A stretch of 64,000 bases of DNA from a virus: positions 58,519 through 122,518 of IMG/VR virus record IMGVR_UViG_3300009370_001603; one strand, given 5' to 3'. This document shows positions 1-10,200 of the stretch, one piece after another; position 1 is the stretch's first letter, and each line of letters opens with the position of its first letter. Below the pieces are notes generated by a model that saw only the letters and a program-made list of their open reading frames with translations, had not been told where the DNA came from and did not search any database. A program made the position numbers and the translations under genes.

Positions 1-3000
1 CAATAAGGTTCTTTTTTCTTCGTATATAAGCTTACGACTAACCTTGGGCCTTTATAGTGATCTTGGTAAGCGTGTTTATGTTCATTGCAAAGATGGAAGG
101 TGGTCGGTTTGCACTCTGGCCATTGAATGTCATTATCGGCTCTGTGTTCAAGGACAGTTTCGACAACCAAGGCCTTGTCTTTAAAGTTGTACCCAATAGG
201 CAGACTCTTAGTTATTCTCTTAGCTACAGAGTGGAAGTTGTCCGACGTGTCGCTTAGGTGGAACCGCAAGAAGTCATTTTCGATTTGGGTGTGATAGGAA
301 ACGCCGCTACTAATCGTCGAGGGCCAAGAGTTCAACGATAGAGAGCTTTGATTCTCATATGGAATGCCGCTATGTTTCAGGTGGAAACTAATTAAATCTT
401 TTCCAGCCCTTTTTGTCCAATGGCTAAAGGCAGAGCTAAATGCATGAGTCTTGAAGTCACCTAACGCCCAGTCTGCTTGAGTATCTTCGTTTACGTAGTC
501 CCAGAGCTTGTACGTATCGTTACTGCTAGGCTCTCCCGGCTCAAAGAACTTAACCCTATGATTTTCCAAGAACTTCTGAGCTGTGACCTGTTTGTATGTC
601 GCGTCAGCATTGGTTTCTACAATGTTGGTTCCTGAGCCATATACGCCACTATTCCAAGTAGAGATTCCAAATTCGGTCAGTAGCATATTCATTCCAACGC
701 CAGAACCGTCAGAGTGACCAACGATTAAATTTGCACTATTAGTATGCTTTGTAAACTTACTAGAAGATGCTCTAAGTGTAGTCCAAACGCCGGAGTGGAA
801 TTCATTATCAGTATATAGTTTTAGCTTCTCGCTCTCATGATCATTATATGTGAGTATAACAGACAGTGGGTATTGATATCCGCTATACTTTACAGTGTCT
901 TGAACAGAGACCAATGTTCCGTCTGTGGCTTTAGCGTAACCGCATAAGTAGCCGTCTTTATAACCAAGGGCGAAATCCATGTCTGATGGCGTAGTCCATT
1001 TAGAGAAAAGTACGCCAGAGCTAAATAAATCATAAGTTGTTCCCGACACATCTATATCTGGTGTGAATCTCGTGAAGATAGAGAATCCTCCAGAGGCGTC
1101 AATATTACCAAAATTAACGTTCTGATTATGGCCAGATATTCTTACAACGTTATCAAGAGCATCGGCAATCATACCATATAATTCATGGTCTTCAAAATTG
1201 TGTGCCGGGGAGGTGGAAGACAATGCCGTCCAGTCTGTTGTTTTGTAGCTACTGGTGTGATTAGGTGCTTTTGTACTAAATATATTCTGAGTCTTAAATC
1301 TCCACCCGACATTCTTGTAAATCTCAGGCGTGGAATTAAATAGTCCACTTACTCCACCAAAGCCTGCTCCCAGCGATCTAGATTGAACATATTTTCCATC
1401 CATGTAGTCAAAGTTATAGAAACCGGACAGAAGGGGGAATTCAAGTAAAGGATTATAAAATCCAAAGCCAAACGCATCAGTATCGTATGGACCCTGAACG
1501 GTCCCCTCTAACCCCCTCCACCTTCTAGAGTAATTAGATTTAATGCTAGAGGGGGTGCTATAGGCATGTGGAATATTAGTTATAGTTGAAAGCGGGCCAT
1601 ATCCAGAACCGGCATTTATTATGCTGTCATTACCCTGCTTTGTGGACGGGAAGATTTTACCTTCAGATCTTCCGTCTTGTATTTTATCAAAACACTCTCC
1701 ACCCTGAATCTCAAGTTGTAGCGCGGCCTGTGGGGCATATCTAACCAGTAGATGGGCGCTGGCAATAGCGGCTCCGCTGGGGAGTGGGTATATGTCTAAA
1801 TACAAATGTTCAAGCATAGAGCTGACATTGTAATTTCTGGAAAGCCCGATCTCTACATCATCTTTGTATACCTTTAGTGGTACTTCATAGTCAGCAAAAT
1901 CTGTTGTATTAACTATTGGATATCTTGTCAGGGAATAATGGTCTCCCCCTAAGTTGCCGCTTGTCTCTAAATATTTTTCCCTCTCAGATATACTTCTGGT
2001 AGATAACGCTAAATCGTCATCGTTGTCATAGTATCCAGATATAACAGGGTGAGTGCCCTCGCTGGTTATGATCTCCCCATTAATCTGGACTGATGACGGG
2101 TTCTGTAAAAATCCGCTTGGAGCTTTTGTGATATTGAGGAGTTTGTCGTCGCTCCACCCAACAATGTCTAGCACATAGTCTCGGGAATCTGCTGCCTTCT
2201 TTGCCTTTACCTTTAGTGTAATAGACTCTATGGCCAAGAAGTTATTATCAAATCCAGCTTCAACTTTTCTTTCTGTTTGAAATGCTCCGCTCGGGTGGAA
2301 CCAAATTGGGCAAGTGTTTTGATCAAACTCGCACCCAAATGCTCCCCGCCTGATCTCATTAACAGGCCCGTGGCCATAGCCAAACTTTACAATCATCTTG
2401 CCAGAATCAAAATGAGGCCCAGTACTGTGCAGCTCGGCATAATCTAAGGTAGAATCAGTCTGCAATGCCTTGACAATCTGTTCAGAACCACATGTGTCCA
2501 AGTTATTACCAAGAATGCTAGAACTACCATCGTACATTGGCTTGTTCTTATGCTGCCACACACTACTTACTGCTGGGAAAATTCCACTATTACTTGCGTC
2601 AGCTAAGGCAAAGAACGACGGTAAGATTTTCTTTTCCAGTCTTCTCCCGTTTCGCGGAGTGTCTAGAAAGAGATTAAAATAGTCCTCTCGTCTTGGTCCA
2701 GTGTATGAACTCAGCCAGTCCCCACCGCTGTTACAAATTTCTATAGCAGAGATTCTTATGCTTTTAGTTGGATTAATTAAAGACTGGCCTTGCGTTGATA
2801 GCGGAGCACCGTCCAATGCTAGGTAATCATCATCATCCGCAACGGTCGTGTGCATTACATAGTCTTCTTCAAACCCTTCGTCAAATCCGGGGTCAAACGC
2901 ATCGTCTCTCGGTGTAACCTTTACCTCGAAAGAGAGTTGATAACCAGTGATTTGATGTGTGTGCGGTTGGTCACGACGCTCCCAGTCATACTGGTCTGCA

Positions 3001-4220
3001 AACTTATTTGTAATTGGTTTTAAAGAATATGTAGCATAGTTAACAAGAGTTTTATCGTTACTATAGTCTACATCGCCAAGAATGTTTATATCTTCATACT
3101 GAACCATCGCGTTCCCGGATGGGTCGGAAAAGGTAACGTTCTTAATCGTATAAAGCGGGGCTATTTTGGATTCATAGTTAGCCATCGGGGCAGATGCTCT
3201 AATCCGCAGTCTTGTCTGATCCGGCCTAATGTGGAAATCAGTTAACTCACTCTTGTACTGGAAATTGCCCTCAGTATGGTAGCCACTGGGGTGAATAAAA
3301 GAATTGGCGTCGTCGGCCAAAAGGACGCTTTGGCTAAAGGGGGTGTGATAATCCCCGGTAAAAACACCCTCATCTATAAATGTATAAAGATTTTGTTTTT
3401 CATTGGACGGACCAACGAACTGTTGCATCCCGGAATCAAGATCTAGATCTCCGCTAGGATAAAGCTTTTCTACGCATTTATAATCACCAAAGCTCCCGGC
3501 GAACTTGTCGAGATACGTTGGCATCAACGAGGAGGAAGTTTCAGCCTTCTGTTTGATGCTATAACTAGCGGTCATAACGCCGCTTGCGATCTCCCCGATA
3601 GCTGTGAGACCCGCGAGCATCCCGACTCTTCCGGATATCTTACCGTTAATCCCTGCTATACCATCTAATTCGGACTTTACCCCACGCGCCACTATCATGA
3701 TGGGGTTAGACTGTGTTGTGTATTTTAGAGTTGCTATACAGGTATACCCAACCAATGAGTCGCAAATGTTTATTGGCGAAGGGTCGTTTACATCTTGATC
3801 TAATGAGTATTCTATGTCAAGAATATTTACCTTAACACCATTGGATAGGGTCTTCAATCCAATATATTCGTATACAATGTACTCGTAGGCCCCACTATCA
3901 TTTGTTAGTACAACGGTGTCGCCAATTAATGGGGGTGCCGCTTCAAATGTTTCGGACAGAATTACATAAATTCTATATATTGGCCCCTTTGAGTCAACTT
4001 CAAGGTTGGAACCGGGAGGGGGTGTTACGCGATAGCGGAACTCTTTGTCAACTACGCTTTTTGGAGAAGATAGCTTTCCATAGCCATAGGATCTAGAAGT
4101 TCTTAGGTTAGATGTGCCACTCATCTTAGCTTTAAAAACGCCACCTTGCGCGTCCACATTCTTAGCCGTGGCGTCTTTTACGCATAAGCACTCTAAGTTC
4201 TTGACATTTATATGCGACAT
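1..4220 (-). CDS. Large tail/receptor-binding protein with LamG-like domain (C-terminus outside window)
   Basis: The frame is open from the ATG at 4218-4220 to the left edge, so at least 1,406 codons are present and no stop is seen. It starts 18 bases after the tape-measure stop, the position where distal-tail or tail-tip proteins usually lie. Roughly residues 1030-1190 have the look of a laminin-G/concanavalin-like beta sandwich (GFSIFTRF, a run of short strands, then NLIVGHSDG). LamG modules in phage tails generally bind surface sugars, so a role in host recognition is inferred. The rest is beta-rich with many Ser/Gly/Asp and short PSG and SGVF motifs also seen in the fibre genes of this window. 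I do not recognise the N-terminal part. An AGGA sits upstream of the ATG. Confidence 0.85.
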   Translation of the reverse strand, partial: MSHINVKNLECLCVKDATAKNVDAQGGVFKAKMSGTSNLRTSRSYGYGKLSSPKSVVDKEFRYRVTPPPGSNLEVDSKGPIYRIYVILSETFEAAPPLIGDTVVLTNDSGAYEYIVYEYIGLKTLSNGVKVNILDIEYSLDQDVNDPSPINICDSLVGYTCIATLKYTTQSNPIMIVARGVKSELDGIAGINGKISGRVGMLAGLTAIGEIASGVMTASYSIKQKAETSSSLMPTYLDKFAGSFGDYKCVEKLYPSGDLDLDSGMQQFVGPSNEKQNLYTFIDEGVFTGDYHTPFSQSVLLADDANSFIHPSGYHTEGNFQYKSELTDFHIRPDQTRLRIRASAPMANYESKIAPLYTIKNVTFSDPSGNAMVQYEDINILGDVDYSNDKTLVNYATYSLKPITNKFADQYDWERRDQPHTHQITGYQLSFEVKVTPRDDAFDPGFDEGFEEDYVMHTTVADDDDYLALDGAPLSTQGQSLINPTKSIRISAIEICNSGGDWLSSYTGPRREDYFNLFLDTPRNGRRLEKKILPSFFALADASNSGIFPAVSSVWQHKNKPMYDGSSSILGNNLDTCGSEQIVKALQTDSTLDYAELHSTGPHFDSGKMIVKFGYGHGPVNEIRRGAFGCEFDQNTCPIWFHPSGAFQTERKVEAGFDNNFLAIESITLKVKAKKAADSRDYVLDIVGWSDDKLLNITKAPSGFLQNPSSVQINGEIITSEGTHPVISGYYDNDDDLALSTRSISEREKYLETSGNLGGDHYSLTRYPIVNTTDFADYEVPLKVYKDDVEIGLSRNYNVSSMLEHLYLDIYPLPSGAAIASAHLLVRYAPQAALQLEIQGGECFDKIQDGRSEGKIFPSTKQGNDSIINAGSGYGPLSTITNIPHAYSTPSSIKSNYSRRWRGLEGTVQGPYDTDAFGFGFYNPLLEFPLLSGFYNFDYMDGKYVQSRSLGAGFGGVSGLFNSTPEIYKNVGWRFKTQNIFSTKAPNHTSSYKTTDWTALSSTSPAHNFEDHELYGMIADALDNVVRISGHNQNVNFGNIDASGGFSIFTRFTPDIDVSGTTYDLFSSGVLFSKWTTPSDMDFALGYKDGYLCGYAKATDGTLVSVQDTVKYSGYQYPLSVILTYNDHESEKLKLYTDNEFHSGVWTTLRASSSKFTKHTNSANLIVGHSDGSGVGMNMLLTEFGISTWNSGVYGSGTNIVETNADATYKQVTAQKFLENHRVKFFEPGEPSSNDTYKLWDYVNEDTQADWALGDFKTHAFSSAFSHWTKRAGKDLISFHLKHSGIPYENQSSLSLNSWPSTISSGVSYHTQIENDFLRFHLSDTSDNFHSVAKRITKSLPIGYNFKDKALVVETVLEHRADNDIQWPECKPTTFHLCNEHKHAYQDHYKGPRLVVSLYTKKKEPY

Positions 4221-4238
4221 TATTGTTCCTAAAATCCT

Positions 4239-7200
4239 CTACGAAGGCAACGTTGATTCAGAACGCGCGCTACCACCGCCCTCGGTGTTTTTCCATTTTG
4301 GAATTTCCTGAGCGACAGCATCTAGGGTAGCACTCATTATTTTTTCATCTATAACCTTTAATATGTTATCATTAAGAAGTCTTACGTTTACATCTACTGG
4401 CTTATTGACCGTTACACCAATTTCCATCTTACCCAGTGATGTTACAGCGTCTGAGAATCCGTCAAATATGGATCTAAGGTCGCCAACGGTTTCAACAAAT
4501 CCGCCCATCTGCTTGACCATATCTCCAAACTGATAGTATCCCACGGTGCCTCCTGAAGACATGGCGGCAGCGCCAGCTGGCCCAGCGTTCACAGTAGACC
4601 CATTACCATTCATGGCCCTCAAGAGTTGTAGGTTATTACCACGCTGCACCGCTGCTCTGTTAACGACAAACTCTCCGGGAGTCAACATGGCGGGTACAGT
4701 ATCTGTGCCTCTTGGTACGAATATACCTCTACTTGCGTATACCATTCCCCCTTTAGATAGTGGTAAACCCGCATCGGCGCGTTCTTGCTTTTTACCGGCC
4801 CGTTCCATCTCTTCTTTAAATTTAATCTCGGCTCGTTCAATCGTAAGCTCTGCGTTGGCAATTTCCATCATGGCACTATCTGCCATCATCTGGCTGACCT
4901 GACCACCGGCGGCGGCGAGCGCTTGCCCTTTATTTCTTAACGCATTTAGTTCCTCTGTAGTTCCTGTTAGTACTTGTCCAGCTCTTTCATCTAAGCCAAC
5001 GGACGAAGCAGCAATTTCACCTGCACGCTGTAGCGTTGCCGTATCTGCACCCTCTGCTTTCAACAGCTTAATCCCCTCCGCCATAGCCTGCGGACTAAAC
5101 ATTCCAGCCATTTCAGCATCGCCAGTTCTTAGGGCGGATGCTGCTCCGGCTGCGGCCTGTTGATCTAAAAAGCCACCTATGTCTCCACTGAGTAATTTAT
5201 CAATAGAAGATTGTTCTAATGAATTTCTCTTCTCGATAATCGCTATTTGATCTTTAGTCGCCTGAATTTGTGCCTGAATAAATCCAACCAAGTCTTTCAT
5301 TGACTGATTGGTTTCTTTAATCCTGTCAGCGTCTATACCTTGAGTATCCTGAAATCCACCAGTGGCCCTATCAATTTGCTGCTGGTTCATACGGCTTTGA
5401 ATATTAGATGCTACGCTTTGTATATCAGCCACGCTACCAGTTCTTAGTTGCTGAACTCCAGCGTCTTTAGCCCCAAGATTAAACTTAGCTAAGTTGGCAG
5501 AAAGCTTTTGATCTGCGGTTAATTTAGCGCCACCAAATTCTTCAAACGTTTTAGCGAACTGTAGTTGTGCATCAATAGCCTGTCTTTGTACCGCTATGTA
5601 TTGAAGTTCTGCCTGTCTTCTTATCGTTGTTAGCTTTGTTATTGTTTGCTCGTGTTTCAATAACGCCTTGGCTGCCTTTAGGGCGCCGTCCCTCATCGGT
5701 CCCAAGCCCTTAGTTATCTCAGCAATCAACGCGGAGGCATCTTTACCTCTAATGTCGCCCATCGCAGCGATTTGTCCCTGTATGGACGCTCTGATATCAG
5801 CATCTTTAACCCCGGCTAATAGGGCAGATTCTAATGATTGCTTTGCGGCGGCTTCAGTGCCCTGATTAAGATCCAAGTTACTAACGCGGCTCTGTACAGA
5901 TGCCATAAATTTATTTGCGGCATCGGCTCTAGAGAACTGACGATTTACAGCTTTACCTTGAGCTGTTGTTTCATCGCCACCAGCCGCAACTTTTATTATC
6001 CGTTGCCTTATACTCTCTAGCGCAGCAGACCCTTCACCGCCCATACCCATATTTGATGAGGCAGTCTCAACTGTGGCAATGGAATCTGCCAGTGTGGAAG
6101 AGCCGGTTTTTAGCGAATTTAAGAATTGGTCAACACCAAGATTTGCTTTATTAAATGCAGACATTACTTTGAGATTATCAAAGTTAGCCTTGGCTAAAGC
6201 TCTTTGAGCTTCTGCAACATTAAAGGCTGTTCTGGCCATTCGCTCAAGTTGATCTTTAGTATAGGCAGTCTTGTTACCCAAAGAGGCAAGGCCTTTCTGG
6301 AGATCTGCCATTGAGCCTGCCGTTGAGCCGAGCGATGTAACGAATTTCTTTTCGCCCTCTTTGAGGCTCTTCTCAACTTCCATTCGTGTTTTTTCGTCAG
6401 CTTTAACGCCACTCTTTGTCGTCTTGTCGAGTTCGGCTAGGGCATCTCTGGAAGAACTTCCAATGACCTCACCAAGCTGGCTCATGTCTGTGACTTTGCC
6501 CTCATCCAAGGCCTGAAAAGCCAGTTCATTACGGACGCGAGCGCCTTCGCCAGCTGCTCGGGCGCCCTTGTTTTGTACATCTTGGGCCATACGTTTCCGC
6601 ATCCCCTCGGGGTCTTGGAACATTTCTATCATTCCGCCTAGCGTAAACATTCGGCCCATTCCTTCGGCCACAGCGCCCGCTCTGGCGTGTTTGGCTGCCC
6701 CCGAAACATCACCCTTACCAACAGCTTGCTCAGACTTTCTTTGGGAAATCTCCGAAAGTGCGCTCGCAAGCATTTGGGCCGCCATTCCGGCCATCATCCC
6801 TACGCCACCAATCCCGGACCCCATGCTCATGGCTCGGCCACCCATCCTTCTCCCCAAGCCGGGGCCACCGGCGCCGCCGCCGCCCATGCCAGCCATCTTC
6901 ATCCGCTTCATGTCTTTAGTAACCTTCTTGACGGCCATGTCGGCGCCTAGGGTTTCTTTTTTGAGCCTGCTAGTGTTTCGAGTCAGATGTTGTGTTGTTA
7001 CGGTCGCCCTTCTCTTGGTCGAAGCCCCGAGATTTTCGGCATTGGCCTGCGCCATGATCTCCTTTTTCTGCCTCCGGGCGGCTCGGCCAGACTTAGTCAT
7101 CCAGCCAGTGAGCGCTGAGAATGTGCGGGAGAGCACAGAACTCTCTTTCCCTGCTTGTCTAGCTGTGATACTGTTTATTTGTTGAGTGCGATTCAGATTC

Positions 7201-10200
7201 CTTTGTCTGCCCTCCAGTATTCTGGTGGATTGAACAAGCCGCTTCCCTGCGGTAGTTACTTTATCAAAGAGTCCAGCCTGTTTTGTTTGAAGATTGGATA
7301 ACTTCCTTTGTGAACCCGCCAGCTTGTTGTTGGCAGAATCGCTCTTCCTCTTCGTCCTGTCTAACTTAACATCACTCGCCTTCACCTTTTCATTTGCTTG
7401 GACTAACTTGCTGGCAGTGGTTATCCTCGTTTTCGTGGCTTTATCAATCCGAGCATCACTCTTTGCGAATGCAGCCGCAAGGTCTTTATTGGCACCCTGA
7501 ACATCTTTTACTTTTTTATTAGCTTTTGTTAACTCTTTAGTCGCGCCCCTCTGGACTTGCTTTGATTTCCTTAGAGCTTTAGCTGCATCAACCGTCTTTT
7601 TCTTTTGGTCTGCGGTGGCCTTTGAATTTTTATTCCTTGCATTCTTTAGTTCGTGCTCTCTCTGTTCAAGCTTATTGATTGACGCCTCGGTTTTTTTGCG
7701 TTCATCGGACCCCTTCTCTTGGGTCATGGCCTTTTTCTCTAAGTTTTGCCTGTTCTCCTTATGCCCCGCTAGATCTTTATCTATCTTCGCATTCTTCTTC
7801 GCTTCGCTTGCTTCCGCACCTTCAAGCAAGTTCTTTTCTTTGTTGAGCTTGCCTTGGTCTTTTCTCACTTGCTCGTCCGCCGCCGTTTTGTCGAGTCCTG
7901 CTCGTGCTGATTCGCCCGATGCCGCCATACTCTCTTTGTCAGTGTTTATTTGTTGTTCTTTGAGTGATTCCCTCTCGGCGTGAGCCGATTTTTGTTCAGC
8001 CGCCGCCGCATTATCATCAGTCTGTGCGGTTATTCGCTCATTGTGCGCATCTTGATTCATTTCCCGTTCTACATCGAGATCTTTTTTCTTCTGATCGGCG
8101 TTGGCTTGCTTACCAGCGACCTCCTCTTTTTGAGTGTCAATAGCCGTCTGCCCCGCCGACTCTGCTTCTTGAGCAGCTTTAAACTCTTCTTTGGAAGCCG
8201 CCTGTTGATTCTCTGCTCTTTCAAGTTTTTTCTGCTCTTTAGCTTCTTTTGCCGCACCTTCCTTCAGCTTTGCGTCTTGTTCTGCTTCAGCTTGCGCTTT
8301 GGCTGATTGGGAAGGCTTCTGCTCTTCAGCATCCACCTTGGCGTCCTTCTTGGCTTCTCCCGCATCCTTCTTGTCTTCTGCCGCCTCCTTCTTGGTTTCG
8401 CCATCTTCCGATCCACCCTCTTCCTTCCCTTTTCCTGCTGCTATCTCCCGACCTTTCTCTATACCCTTCATCGTCAGCATGAACACCACTCCAGCCGACA
8501 TTAGTAGTTGACTGGCTTTTTCACCAGCAACGGCCATTGCGAATTGTGAGTCAGTAGCTTCTTTAGACTTATCTCCTAAGTTCTGGAGAGCGGTCGATGC
8601 CGCTCCAGCAATAATTGAGAGATTCATCAGGCCCATACCGCCGCCGCCGCCGACACCCCCGCCTCCTGCGAACTTCTGAATACCAACTGCGCCACCGGCG
8701 TTAAATCCAGTAACGCCTCTTTTGTTCATTCGGTTAAGACTCGCGTAACCAATGCGTTGGGCAGATTTTTTATTAACTACAAATTCGCCCGGAGTAAGAA
8801 GGGCGGGTACGGTGTCTCTACCAGATATGCCACCACCGCCAGCTTTCTTTTTGGGTGAGGCCAAGCCACTAGCGTAGAATTCATCGGCAATTTGATTCGC
8901 AACTTTGGTCCTAAAGTTAGCCTTGCTCGCTTCTTTATAGCTAGTCTTGGCGTCAACCCAAGATCCGGGGAGGCCAGAGAAGTTATCAGCTAGGGCGCCG
9001 CCAATACCGCCGGGGAAATCAAATGGAGAGCTAACTTGATCTGCTCTAAATTTACCCTTACCATCTAAAACAGAAACCGCCGCCTCAAACGCATTGCCCA
9101 TTGGTGCTCCGCGTTTTGCCATGTGGCCAATAAACTCTTGCTTAGAAGCGTCGTCTAATTTTTGAGCACCTATACCAAGGTCTGCACCAAGTGCCGCCGT
9201 AGCATGATCTAATCCCACAGCCATTCCATCGAGAATGTTTTTCTTAAAGCTATCAGAAGTTTTCTTGTTTAATCCTTTTCTGGTGAGTGAGTATTTTCTA
9301 CCATTGAAGAATTGACTGAGGTTCTTTTGTGCTAACTTGTCTGCTTTTAATCTTCTATTGTTCTTAACGTTTGCTTGACTAATATTTCCAAGATCTACCT
9401 TGCTCTTCTCTGGCTCGTCTGGATCTAAGATGGCGGCACCGACCCTTGTGGTGCCAACAATACCGCCAGCAGCAAATTTCCCAATTCTGAGTCTACCCTT
9501 TTTATCGAGGGCTTTAGCTAGTACCTTGTCTTTGCCTGCTGCTTTTTTCGACGCGGCAGTTAACTGAACAGGTGTTATGTCTTGGTATAGCCACGCTTGA
9601 CCTAAATCAAATTTATTGGCCGCGTCAGTTAGTCTAGCTTCGGTCAGCTTGGGCACAACTTTTCTGTCGATACTACTCATGGGGCTGAGAGCCGCCCCGA
9701 TCATCTTATCGCCAATGTTCTTTTCTAGATCTCTTGCTGATTGTTTCTCATAACTCTTGATTTCTACCAGTTTGTTGCCATCCATAGCATCCATTCTTGA
9801 GCTACCACCGGCGGTTTTTGCTATACCGAGGGAATTCAGCAAACCTTCAAATGCTAAACCTCTTGCTTGGTGTTTCCTATTAGCGGCTAGCTTTTGGTAT
9901 TTATTGAATTTCGCCGTCAGGCCTTTGTCTGCCTCTATTCTCTTTTTGTACTGATTAAGATTAATGCCTCTTTTCTGTAGGTCTAGCGAGAATGAATCGT
10001 CTTCATTGAATCTGGTGGCTCCGGAACCTCTGACTGGGGCCGTGTTGAATTTCTTGCCTTTACCTTTATAGAAGGTTTCATCTTCATATTTTACATAGCC
10101 CTTTGAAGAGGGAAAACTAGAAACCTGTCCACCAGCAGCATATTTGTTCATGCCTGCAAGCCGTCCAGCACCAAGCTTTCTAACGCTACTCTTGCGTATT

